From NCBI GenBank assembly GCA_023431405.1, contig JAEYVZ010000010.1, forward strand, positions 1 to 64,000: 64,000 bases of DNA, given 5' to 3'. The stretch comes from Actinomycetes bacterium. Its GTDB lineage: Bacteria; Actinomycetota; Actinomycetes; Actinomycetales; Microbacteriaceae. Below are positions 53,397 to 61,685 of the stretch, one piece after another. The position numbers were made by a program, and so were the translations under genes. Numbering within the stretch: the first letter of the stretch is position 1; each line of letters begins with the position of its first letter. The notes under the pieces are model-generated. The model did not search any database, was not told the DNA's origin, and was given only the letters and a program-made list of their open reading frames with translations.

Positions 53397-54401
53397 TCAT
53401 CGTCCGGAGCTCTCGCGCACCACGAGCCGGTAGCTGATGTCGATGTCGGTGGGCTCGCGGCTCTCGTCGTCGAGGAGGGCGAGCACGGCGTCGACGGCGT
53501 CGGCGGCGATCGCCTGCTTGTCGGGGGCGATGGTGGTCAGTGACGGCACGGAGTACTCGGCCTCCTGCACGTCGTCGATGGAGGCGAGCGCGACGTCGTC
53601 GGGCACGCGCACGCCGACGTCGGCGAGGGCGCGGATCGCGCCGAAGGCCAGGAGATCGGTGAAGCAGACGAGCGCATCGAAGCGGATGCCGTCGCGCCAC
53701 GCCTCGGCGACGCGGTCGAGGCCGGCGCGGCGTCCGAACCGGTCGGTGTACAGCACGAGATCGGGGTCGAGTTCGATTCCCGCCTCGTCGAGCGCCTGCC
53801 GGTAGCCCGTGAGACGCAGCCGAGAGCTGCGGTAGCGGTCGGAGTGGTAGGCGCCGAGCGCGGCGATGCGGCGGTGGCCGCGTTCGGCAAGATGGCGGGT
53901 GATGTCGGCGGTCGCCGCCACGTTATCGATGGCCACGCTCGTGTAGCGGGAGCTGGAGATCTGCTCGCCGATGAGCACGGTGGGGACGCTCGGCGGGTGG
54001 CGGTAGAGGTCGCTCTTCTCCATCGTCATCGGCGAGAAGATCAGCCCGTCGACGATGTGGGAGCCGAGGTCGCGGAGCACCCGGAGCTCGTTCTCGCGCA
54101 CGCCGCCGGTCTGGGTGGCGATGACGGTGTAGCCGCGCTCCTGCGCGGCGAACTCGACCGCTTCGCTCAATTCGGCGAAGTAGGGTTGAGAGAGCTCCGG
54201 AACGGCGAAGCCGAGGATGCGGGTGCGCCCCTGACGCAGCCGTCGCGCGGAGATGTTCGGGCGGTAGCCCAGCTCTTCGATCGCGGCAAGCACGCGCGTG
54301 CGGGTGGATTCCCGCACGTGCACGAAGTCGTTCACGACGTTCGACACCGTGCGTGGGGATACCCCAGCCAGCTTGGCGACGTCGTTGAGGCTCGCTCCCA
54401 T
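53397..54401 (-). CDS. LacI-family regulator of the second sugar operon (334 aa)
   Basis: The DNA-binding domain is at residues 1-60: SLNDVAKLAGVSPRTVSNVV, then YRPNISARRLRQGRTRILG. The effector core contains DGLIFSPMTMEKSDLY and VALASIDDVQEAEYSVPSL. The ATG at 54401 has an AAGGGA ribosome binding site. It is divergent from the ABC/GH2 operon, with two identical TGCAACGTGGCA cores in the gap, and is almost certainly its repressor. Confidence 0.9.
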   Translation of the reverse strand: MGASLNDVAKLAGVSPRTVSNVVNDFVHVRESTRTRVLAAIEELGYRPNISARRLRQGRTRILGFAVPELSQPYFAELSEAVEFAAQERGYTVIATQTGGVRENELRVLRDLGSHIVDGLIFSPMTMEKSDLYRHPPSVPTVLIGEQISSSRYTSVAIDNVAATADITRHLAERGHRRIAALGAYHSDRYRSSRLRLTGYRQALDEAGIELDPDLVLYTDRFGRRAGLDRVAEAWRDGIRFDALVCFTDLLAFGAIRALADVGVRVPDDVALASIDDVQEAEYSVPSLTTIAPDKQAIAADAVDAVLALLDDESREPTDIDISYRLVVRESSGR

Positions 54402-54446
54402 GCGGTCCCTTCCGTCTCGGTCGGCTCCCCATCTTCGCAGACGAGT

Positions 54447-54476
54447 TTGACATCGGATATGCAACGTGGCAAAAAT
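54447..54476 (+). promoter_or_regulatory. Promoter of the ABC/GH2 operon
   Basis: A perfect TTGACA (54447-54452) is followed 18 bp later by AAAAAT, 43 bp before the first permease ATG. Operator 1 lies within the spacer. Confidence 0.5.
54460..54471. promoter_or_regulatory. Second-operon LacI operator 1
   Basis: TGCAACGTGGCA, with a central CG, sits between the -35 and -10 elements. Confidence 0.65.
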
Positions 54477-54489
54477 GACAGTGCGCACA

Positions 54490-54505
54490 TTTGCAACGTG
54501 GCAAA
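54490..54505. promoter_or_regulatory. Second-operon LacI operator 2
   Basis: TTTGCAACGTGGCAAA is palindromic at 7 of 8 base pairs. It lies 32 bp, about three helical turns, from operator 1 and just before the ribosome binding site. Confidence 0.7.
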
Positions 54506-54518
54506 CGAAGGAGAACAG

Positions 54519-55646
54519 ATGGCGAGCCCCTCAACGCGCGAACACCTCACGCGTGAACGCCACGCCCGCTCCGCCGCCGCCCGCCGCAGCGGCACCGGCC
54601 TGAAGTACGGCATCGCCTTCACAGCCCCGTTCCTCGCGCTCTACCTGCTCTTCGTCATCTACCCCGTCATCCAGGCCGTGTGGATGAGCTTCCACGACTG
54701 GGACCTCCTCGGCGCCACTCGAGACTTCCTCGGCCTCGCCAACTACGAGCGGATGCTGTGGGGCTACGACATCACGTGGTCGATGACCCACCAGTGGCTC
54801 CCGCGCGTGCTGCTGCTCGCCCTCGCCCTCGTGCTGCTGATCCGACCCCTGCTGCGCCGCCGGCTCACCATCGGGACGGGCCTGCTCGTCGGGGGCATCC
54901 TGCTGATCGTCGTCGCGCTCGGATTCCACCCCGCCGAGGGCGGCTTCTGGTACGACCCCGACTTCTGGGTCGCGTTCCAGAACACGCTCGTGTTCACCGC
55001 CGTCTCCACGCCCCTCATCGCCGGGCTCGGGCTCATCATGGCCCTCGCCCTCCAGGGCAACCGCCGCGGGGCGCGCATCTACCAGATGGTGTTCTTCCTG
55101 CCCTACATCCTCCCGGTGTCGGTGGTCACGCTCGTGTGGACCTACTTCCTGTCACCGAACCAGGGCCTCCTCGCTGCGCTCCTCCAGCCGCTCGGCATCG
55201 ACCCGATCCCGTGGCTGTCCGACCCCCGCACGGCGATGACCGCCATCATCGTGACGACGGTCTGGTGGACGGTCGGCTTCAACCTCGTGCTCTTCTCCGC
55301 GGGCCTGCAGGACGTCGACCCCGCCCTCTACGAAGCGGCTTCCCTCGACGGCGCGGGACCCTGGCGCAAGTTCGTCAACATCACCCTTCCCGGCATCCGT
55401 CACGTGCTGCTGCTCGTGATGGTGATGCAGGTGATCGCCTCGTTCCAGGTCTTCGGACAGGTGAACATCATGACCGGCGGCGGCCCGGGAACGTCGACGA
55501 CGGTGCTGATCCAGGAGATCTACCAGGCCGGCTTCCGCGACTTCGAGCTTGGCTACGGCTCCGCGATGTCGCTGTTCCTGTTCCTGGTGATGCTCGTCAT
55601 CTCCGTCATCCAGATGCGCACGATCGGCAAGGAGAACACCAAGTGA
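54519..55646 (+). CDS. Sugar ABC transporter permease, MalF-type with insertion (375 aa)
   Basis: A CUT1 permease with the EAA loop YEAASLDGAGPWRKFVNITL. At 375 aa it is longer than its counterpart in the first operon (317). Between the first helix (KYGIAFTAPFLALYLLFVIY) and the periplasmic segment before TM2 there are two additional hydrophobic stretches (LPRVLLLALALVLLIRPLL and TGLLVGGILLIVVALGF). The ATG has a GAAGGAG ribosome binding site. Confidence 0.9.
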   Translation: MASPSTREHLTRERHARSAAARRSGTGLKYGIAFTAPFLALYLLFVIYPVIQAVWMSFHDWDLLGATRDFLGLANYERMLWGYDITWSMTHQWLPRVLLLALALVLLIRPLLRRRLTIGTGLLVGGILLIVVALGFHPAEGGFWYDPDFWVAFQNTLVFTAVSTPLIAGLGLIMALALQGNRRGARIYQMVFFLPYILPVSVVTLVWTYFLSPNQGLLAALLQPLGIDPIPWLSDPRTAMTAIIVTTVWWTVGFNLVLFSAGLQDVDPALYEAASLDGAGPWRKFVNITLPGIRHVLLLVMVMQVIASFQVFGQVNIMTGGGPGTSTTVLIQEIYQAGFRDFELGYGSAMSLFLFLVMLVISVIQMRTIGKENTK

Positions 55647-56536
55647 GCGCGCAGACGATCACCGCGACCGCGCGCCCCTCCCTGCGCGAGAACGCACCCG
55701 CGGTCTTCCGCGGACGGGCCGCCGCCACCGCCTGGTACCACGTCGCGATGGTCATCGCGGCCGTGGTGTGGCTCATCCCGATGCTGTGGATGCTGTCGCT
55801 GTCGCTGAGCGACAACCAGGCGCTCACGAAGGAGACCCAGACCCTCATCCCCCAGGGGTTCACGCTCGACAACCTGCTCGGCGTGTTCAGTGTGGGTCTC
55901 ACGAGCCGCTGGTTCATCAACAGTGCGATCGTCAGCGTCGCGACCACGGTGCTCACGGTGCTCCTGTGCGCGATGGCCGGCTACGCGTTCGCCCGGTTCA
56001 CCTTCCGCGGCAAGGCCGTCGTCTACGCGACGGTGCTGGCGGGGCTGATGATCCCCAAAGAGGCGATGTTCATCCCGCTGTTCACGATGGTCGCCGACGT
56101 GTCGATGCACAACACGTACGCCGCCCTCGTGCTGCCCCGCATCGCGGCGCCCCTCGGCGTCTTCCTCATGACCCAGTTCTTCTCGCAGGTGCCGCACGAG
56201 GTGGAGGAGGCGGCCCGCATCGACGGCGCCGGCCCCTGGCGCACCTTCTTCTCGGTGATGTTGCCGCTCGCGCGCCCGTCGATGATCGCACTCGGCATCT
56301 TCACGTTCGTGCAGACCTGGAACGACTACCTGTGGCCGCTCGTGTCGGCGACCAAATCGGAGATGTTCACCATCACCACCGGGCTCGCCTCGCTCCAGGG
56401 CAACTTCGCCCAAGCGACCGAGCTGGGCAGCCTCATGGCGCGCGGCCTCATCGGATCGCTGCCCCTGCTCCTCGTCTTCATCTTCTTCCAGCGTCACCTC
56501 ATCCGGGGCATCTCGATGACCTCCGGAAGCAAATAG
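55643..56536 (+). CDS. Sugar ABC transporter permease, MalG-type (297 aa)
   Basis: The partner CUT1 permease, with six membrane segments and the EAA loop VEEAARIDGAGPWRTFFSVM. The GTG start overlaps the upstream stop (GTGA). An 81-bp GC-rich gap precedes the binding protein gene. Confidence 0.92.
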   Translation: MSAQTITATARPSLRENAPAVFRGRAAATAWYHVAMVIAAVVWLIPMLWMLSLSLSDNQALTKETQTLIPQGFTLDNLLGVFSVGLTSRWFINSAIVSVATTVLTVLLCAMAGYAFARFTFRGKAVVYATVLAGLMIPKEAMFIPLFTMVADVSMHNTYAALVLPRIAAPLGVFLMTQFFSQVPHEVEEAARIDGAGPWRTFFSVMLPLARPSMIALGIFTFVQTWNDYLWPLVSATKSEMFTITTGLASLQGNFAQATELGSLMARGLIGSLPLLLVFIFFQRHLIRGISMTSGSK

Positions 56537-56617
56537 CGCTCCCCAGACCCGGCCATGACGGCCGCGGCCGCGCCCGTGCGGCCATGGACAACAACGTCCA
56601 CACCAGAGAGGAAACAC

Positions 56618-57994
56618 ATGCGATACACAAGGACTGTCACAGCGGCAGCATCGCTGGCCGCAGCGGCGATGCTGCTGACCGCGTGCGGCACCGGCACCGG
56701 TTCGACCGGAACCCCCGCTGAAGGCGACACCGACCTCAACGCGAAGATCGCCGCTGTCACCGCCGACGAGCTGCAGGGCACCGAGATCACGATGTCCCGG
56801 ATGTTCGGCGACTGCGAGGAGACGACGCAGGGCAAGACCGACCCCGCCGAGGCCACGACCGAGTGCGAGGCCATCCAGATCCTCACCAACAAGTTCAACG
56901 CCGAGAACGAGTACGGCATCACCGTCGAGCGCCTCGGCGGCACCGACTGGAACTCGTACTACGACGCGTTCAACGCCTCCATCGCCGGTGGCGAGCCCGC
57001 CGACATCGCGAACCTCCACGACTACTCGATGTCGGACTACGCCACCCGCGGTCAGCTGGTCGCCTTCGACCCGGCCGACTACGACATCGACATGAGCGAC
57101 GCGACCGCCCAGGCGCAGTCGTCGGTGCAGTGGGACGGCTCCACCTACGCGGTGCCGTTCGACGCGCACGCGCTCGTGATGCACGTCAACACCGACCTGC
57201 TCGACAAGGCCGGTCTGATCGGTGAAGACGGCCGCCCCGTGCTGCCGACGAACCTCGACGAGCTCCTCGAGATGGGCGCCACCGTCAAGGAGAAGGCCGG
57301 CGTCGCGCTGTTCTCGTCGGGCTTCGCCAACGACGACATGGCATGGCGCTTCTTCTACTCGCTCGTCCGTCAGCAGGGCAGCGACGTCGTCGCCGACGGT
57401 GAGGCCACCGTCGACACCGACGAGGCCCGCGCGGCGATGGAGGTCATCCAGCAGCTGCTCGACAACGGCTACATGAACACGAGCGCCGACTACGCCGGCT
57501 CGATCGACGAGTGGAAGAACCAGGAGTCGGCCATCCTCCTCAACGGAGTGTGGGCGATCAACGAGTACGCCGCCACGACCGACTTCGGCTACACCGTGAC
57601 CGACCTCCCGACGCTGTTCGACGAGCAGGCCGCCTGGGCCTCGTCGCACATGTGGGTGCTCCCCAAGCAGAAGAGCGACGACCCGGTGAAGTACCGTGCC
57701 GCACTCGAGTTCGCCCAGTTCTTGTACGACAACACGGGTGCCTGGTCGAAGGCCACCGGCCACATCGCACCGCGCGTGTCGATCATCAACTCCGGCGACT
57801 ACCTCGACGCGCCCGAGCGTGAGAACTACACGCAGACCGCTCTCGAGGGCATCAGCTTCGTCCCGCAGATCGAGAACTGGACCGCGGTCAAGTCGCTCAT
57901 CCACGAGCAGCTCGACCAGGTGTGGTTCAGCGGCAAGGCGATCGACGCCGCCCTGAGCGAGGCGCAGGCGCGCGTCACGCAGGAACTCAAGTAA
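56618..57994 (+). CDS. Extracellular sugar-binding lipoprotein (458 aa)
   Basis: A lipoprotein signal peptide ends AAAAMLLTAC, with C23. The mature protein follows the sugar-binding fold (LTNKFNAENEYGITVERLGG, ANLHDYSMSDYATRGQLVAF, STYAVPFDAHALVMHVNTDL). Only moderate similarity to the first operon's binding protein is apparent by eye, so a different ligand is likely. A GAGAGGAAA ribosome binding site precedes the ATG. A strong hairpin follows the stop. Confidence 0.92.
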   Translation: MRYTRTVTAAASLAAAAMLLTACGTGTGSTGTPAEGDTDLNAKIAAVTADELQGTEITMSRMFGDCEETTQGKTDPAEATTECEAIQILTNKFNAENEYGITVERLGGTDWNSYYDAFNASIAGGEPADIANLHDYSMSDYATRGQLVAFDPADYDIDMSDATAQAQSSVQWDGSTYAVPFDAHALVMHVNTDLLDKAGLIGEDGRPVLPTNLDELLEMGATVKEKAGVALFSSGFANDDMAWRFFYSLVRQQGSDVVADGEATVDTDEARAAMEVIQQLLDNGYMNTSADYAGSIDEWKNQESAILLNGVWAINEYAATTDFGYTVTDLPTLFDEQAAWASSHMWVLPKQKSDDPVKYRAALEFAQFLYDNTGAWSKATGHIAPRVSIINSGDYLDAPERENYTQTALEGISFVPQIENWTAVKSLIHEQLDQVWFSGKAIDAALSEAQARVTQELK

Positions 57995-58006
57995 CACCCG
58001 CGGAAC

Positions 58007-58040
58007 CCGAGGGGCGGGGGCCATGTCCTCCGCCCCTCGG
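58007..58040 (+). terminator. Intercistronic hairpin between binding protein and GH2 genes
   Basis: CCGAGGGGCGG (58007-58017) and CCGCCCCTCGG (58030-58040) form an 11-bp perfect stem 12 bases after the stop. There is no T tract. It probably limits read-through or protects the upstream message so the binding protein is made in excess. Confidence 0.6.
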
Positions 58041-58112
58041 CCATCCGCCCGAGCGCCGACCGCGGCATCCGTGTCCGGCGGCGCCCTCGCACACTCCCCG
58101 GAAGAAGGCCCC

Positions 58113-60737
58113 ATGTCGACCGCCTCCCGCTCCTCCCTCCGCCTCGACGGCACCTGGCAGCTGCGTCTGCCCGACGGCTCCGAGACGAGCGTCGAGGTGC
58201 CCGGCGCCTGGACCGCCCAGGTCGACGGCTACGGCGACTCGCACGACGCGGCGCTCTACGTGCGTCGGTTCAGCGTGACCGACACGGATGCCGACGGCGC
58301 GGCCGACCGGCTCTTCCTCTGCTTCGACGCCGTCAACCACACGGCTGTCGTGCGCGTCAACGGTGTGCACGTGGGCACCCACGCCGGCGCGTGGGAGCCC
58401 TTCGCGCTCGACGTGACCGACGCCGTCACGGTGGGCGAGAACACGCTGGAGGTGGAGGTCTCGTACCCGCCGCGCTACGGGTCGGCGGACGAGCCGGGCT
58501 TCCTGGAGCACCCCGTCGGCAAGCAGTCGTGGTACGGCACGACGGCGGGCATCTGGCAGTCGGTCGCTCTGGAGCGCCGCCACCGCGTCCACCTGCAGGA
58601 GCTCACGGTGCGCGCGGATGCCGCCACCGCGACGATCACCGTCACCGGACAAACCGGTGTCGCCCACGCCGACCGCGCCGCCGTGCGCGTGCTGCGCGGC
58701 GGCGAACCCGTGGCATCCGCCGCGCTCGACGTCGCGGGAGGCGTCGTGACCGGTGCGGTGGCGATCGACAGCCCGGTGCTGTGGGACCTCGACGCGCCCG
58801 AGCTCTACACCGTGGAGGTCGCGCTCTTCGCCGGGGATGTCGTCGTCGACACGCTGCGCCGCGAGACCGGTTTCCGCACCTTCACCGCCGAAGACGGCCG
58901 CTTCTCCCTCAACGGGCGCGAGGTCTATCTGCGCGCCGTGCTCGACCAGGACTACCACCCCGGTGGTACCTCGGTGCCTCACGACCTGGACGCGTGGGAA
59001 GACCTGCTCCGGCAGACCAAGGCGCTCGGATTCAACATGCTGCGGGTGCACATCAAGCGGCCCGACCCGCGCTACTACGAGATCGCCGACCGCCTCGGTC
59101 TCCTCGTCTGGACCGAGCTGCCGAGCTGGATGACGTGGACGCGGGAGGCGGCTCAGAACGGGCATCAGCTCCTGCGGTCGCTGATCGACCGCGACGGGCA
59201 TCACCCGAGCATCGTCGTGTGGACCGTGATGAACGAGTCGTGGGGCATCGACCTCACCGATCCCGACCAGCGCGCGTGGCTCCACGAGACCTTCGACGAC
59301 ATCGAGCGCCACGCGGCAGGTTCGCTCGTCGTCGACAACTCGGCGTGCGAGCCCAACTTCCATCTGCGCACCCACATCGACGACTACCACGTCTATCGCG
59401 GCATCCCCGAGACGCGCCGGGTGTGGGATGCCAAGATCGCCGACTTCGCGTCACGACCCGACTGGACGTTCTCGCCGTACGGCGACGCCGTGCGCACCGG
59501 AGCCGAGCCGCTCGTGCTGAGCGAGTTCGGCAACTGGGGCCTTCCGTACGCGCTCGACCAGCACGGACCCGACGGTGCCGAGCCCTGGTGGTACGCCCTC
59601 GGCGCGGACTGGGCGTTCGGCGCCGCCGAGGGGACCGGCCTGATGCGCCGGTTCCGAAACCTCGGACTCCACGATGTCTTCGGCTCCTGGGGTGAGCTCG
59701 TGAAACAGCTGCACCACGCCCAGCTGGTGGCGAACCGCTACCAGACCATCGGCATCCGTCTCCACGACGAGATCAGCGGCTACGTGCTCACGCAGCTCAG
59801 CGACGTGCAGTGGGAGGCGAACGGCCTCTTCGACATGAACCGCACCGCCAAGGCCGGAACGGCCGAGTACGCCCTCTGCAACGGCGAGCACGCGATCGCG
59901 CTGCGTCCCGCCGCCTACAGCGTGTTCGCGGGCGAAGAGCTCGACGTCGTCGTGACGACGCTCCCGTCGCCGCAGGGCCTCCCGTCCGGCGCGACGCTGC
60001 GGATCGTCGTCGACGGCGACGCGGTGCACGAGAGCGCGGTCGGTTCCGGTCGCGAGGAGTGCGCCCTCCGCTTCGCGCTGCCCGGCGTGCACGCCACGCA
60101 TCTCGTGCAGGCGGAGCTGTGGTCCGGCGACACGCTGCTCGCCCGCGACGCCGCCGATGTGATCGTCGTCGAGCGCCAGGATGCCGGAATGGCGCCGGTG
60201 CGCGCCGGCGACGAGGCGGTGGCGGCCTGGCTCGACGATCTCGGCATCGCGCAGTCCGACGACGCAGACCTGTTCGTGGTGCGCCGCTTCACAGACGAAG
60301 CCCGCCAGCATGCGAGCGCAGGGGGACGTGTGCTGCTGCTCGCGGAGGAGGACGGCGCCCTCGGCACCGCCTTCGACTTCCTGCCCTCGGCGCGCCTGAC
60401 GTCTCGGGCCGGCGACGGCGACTGGGTGCCACGCACCGAATGGCTCGATCGCCGTGGGCCGTTCTCGTGCGTCCCCGGCGACGCCGTGCTCGGCATCGCG
60501 TTCGAAGACCTGCTCGGACCTCTCGTGATCAGCGGCATCCCCGGCCCCCTGCGCCCGGCGCTCGTGCACTCCGGGATCTTCTCGGGGTGGCTGCGGGGCG
60601 CGGCCACCAGCACGGCGACGATCCGCTGGAGTCGAGGTGCCGTCACCCTCAGCACGTTGCGCGTGCGCGAGGCGCTTCGCACCGTGCCCGTCGCGCGCGC
60701 CGTGAGCCTCGGGCTCCTCGCGGCGGCACGCGGCTGA
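58113..60737 (+). CDS. GH2 glycoside hydrolase (874 aa)
   Basis: A family 2 glycosidase. The N-terminal jelly-roll sugar-binding domain (WQLRLPDGSETSVEVPGAWT, VNHTAVVRVNGVHVGTHAG) is followed by an immunoglobulin-like domain and the barrel. The acid/base is E375 in WTVMNESWGID and the nucleophile E471 in LVLSEFGNWG. A C-terminal region of about 260 residues follows. The substrate could be a beta-galactoside, beta-mannoside or beta-glucuronide. No signal peptide. The start at 58113 has a GGAAGAAGG ribosome binding site. It processes what the adjacent ABC system imports. Confidence 0.9.
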   Translation: MSTASRSSLRLDGTWQLRLPDGSETSVEVPGAWTAQVDGYGDSHDAALYVRRFSVTDTDADGAADRLFLCFDAVNHTAVVRVNGVHVGTHAGAWEPFALDVTDAVTVGENTLEVEVSYPPRYGSADEPGFLEHPVGKQSWYGTTAGIWQSVALERRHRVHLQELTVRADAATATITVTGQTGVAHADRAAVRVLRGGEPVASAALDVAGGVVTGAVAIDSPVLWDLDAPELYTVEVALFAGDVVVDTLRRETGFRTFTAEDGRFSLNGREVYLRAVLDQDYHPGGTSVPHDLDAWEDLLRQTKALGFNMLRVHIKRPDPRYYEIADRLGLLVWTELPSWMTWTREAAQNGHQLLRSLIDRDGHHPSIVVWTVMNESWGIDLTDPDQRAWLHETFDDIERHAAGSLVVDNSACEPNFHLRTHIDDYHVYRGIPETRRVWDAKIADFASRPDWTFSPYGDAVRTGAEPLVLSEFGNWGLPYALDQHGPDGAEPWWYALGADWAFGAAEGTGLMRRFRNLGLHDVFGSWGELVKQLHHAQLVANRYQTIGIRLHDEISGYVLTQLSDVQWEANGLFDMNRTAKAGTAEYALCNGEHAIALRPAAYSVFAGEELDVVVTTLPSPQGLPSGATLRIVVDGDAVHESAVGSGREECALRFALPGVHATHLVQAELWSGDTLLARDAADVIVVERQDAGMAPVRAGDEAVAAWLDDLGIAQSDDADLFVVRRFTDEARQHASAGGRVLLLAEEDGALGTAFDFLPSARLTSRAGDGDWVPRTEWLDRRGPFSCVPGDAVLGIAFEDLLGPLVISGIPGPLRPALVHSGIFSGWLRGAATSTATIRWSRGAVTLSTLRVREALRTVPVARAVSLGLLAAARG

Positions 60738-60804
60738 GAGGCGGCGGGTCTCTGACGAGGCTCGCCTGACGGCGGCAACCGCTGCGGAGAAGATCGCGCG
60801 GGCG

Positions 60805-61515
60805 TCAGGTGCGCGAGGCGTCGGGCGCGGGGCCTTCGCCGACGTGCTCCTGCTCCTCCATGCGGGCGATCGACGCGCGGATGGAGCGCAGCAGTGTGCG
60901 GGCGGTGCGCTCGGCGCTCCCGAGATCGCGCTGGTGGAGCGCTTCGATGAGCTGTGACACGCGCGCGATGCCCCCGGCGTCAGCGAGCACGTGCGGGCGC
61001 TGTCGGAGCACGCGCAGCACGCGCGGCTGGATCGCGCGGATCGTCGTGCTCAGCACCGAGGAGCCGAGCTGGTCTGCGCCGAAGAAGCGGAGCGCTTCGA
61101 GCGCGTCGTAGGGGTCGGGGTCGGGGGTGAGCTCGATGCGGCGCGCGATCAACTCGAGCTCGAGCATGTCGGACTCGCTTGCCGCCGCGAGGATGCGCGG
61201 AAGCGCGAGCACGTAGAGCGCCTCGAGAACATCGACCGCCTCCGCGGTCTCGGGCGTGACGAGTTCCGACACCCGTGTGAAGCGATTCGGCGACGTGTCG
61301 ACCAGTCCCGCTGCGCTCAACCGCGTCAGCGCTTCGCGGATCGGTGTGCGAGACACCCCCAGGCGAGAAGCGATCTCCTCATCGCGGATGCGTTCGCCCG
61401 GCACGAACCGACCCACGAGGAACTCGTCGAGCAGGGCCTCGTAGACGTCCTGGCGCAGGAGCCGTCGGAAGTGCGCTCCTCCATTGCTGTGCGGGGCGCT
61501 GTGGTCGATGCGCAT
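60805..61515 (-). CDS. GntR-family regulator, FadR/FCD type (236 aa)
   Basis: The GntR winged helix is at residues 20-85: YEALLDEFLVGRFVPGERIR, EEIASRLGVSRTPIREALTR. A helical FCD ligand domain follows (ALYVLALPRILAAA, then RRIELTPDPDPYDALEALRF). The ATG has a strong AGGAGGGAAAGGA ribosome binding site. It is divergent from the exopolysaccharide gene, with palindromes in the gap, so it may control that locus; it is convergent with the GH2 gene. Confidence 0.88.
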   Translation of the reverse strand: MRIDHSAPHSNGGAHFRRLLRQDVYEALLDEFLVGRFVPGERIRDEEIASRLGVSRTPIREALTRLSAAGLVDTSPNRFTRVSELVTPETAEAVDVLEALYVLALPRILAAASESDMLELELIARRIELTPDPDPYDALEALRFFGADQLGSSVLSTTIRAIQPRVLRVLRQRPHVLADAGGIARVSQLIEALHQRDLGSAERTARTLLRSIRASIARMEEQEHVGEGPAPDASRT

Positions 61516-61560
61516 GCGTCCTTTCCCTCCTGCGATGCGTCTGTGGTCGTTGTGTCTTAC

Positions 61561-61580
61561 ATGTCCCCGAACATGTCCCC
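61561..61580. repeat. Direct repeat of ATGTCCCC near the GntR gene
   Basis: ATGTCCCC occurs at 61561 and 61573, each preceded by AC, 12 bp apart. They may be half-sites of the GntR protein. Confidence 0.3.
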
Positions 61581-61593
61581 ATCATGACGGTAG

Positions 61594-61622
61594 CATACTG
61601 AAATGCTGAGCGTGACAGTATG
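61594..61622. promoter_or_regulatory. Inverted repeat CATACTG/CAGTATG
   Basis: Perfect 7-bp arms with a 15-bp spacer, in an AT-richer stretch between the GntR gene and the sugar transferase gene. Possible regulator site. Confidence 0.4.
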
Positions 61623-61624
61623 CA

Positions 61625-61657
61625 CGTTTCGATATGGTAATATTTCAGTTCGAAACG
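61625..61657. promoter_or_regulatory. Inverted repeat CGTTTCGA/TCGAAACG
   Basis: Perfect 8-bp arms with a 17-bp AT-rich spacer, ending 28 bp before the sugar transferase ATG. It could be an operator or a leader hairpin at the start of the exopolysaccharide operon. Confidence 0.45.
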
Positions 61658-61685
61658 ATCGACGACGCGAAAGGCGACAGGGGAG

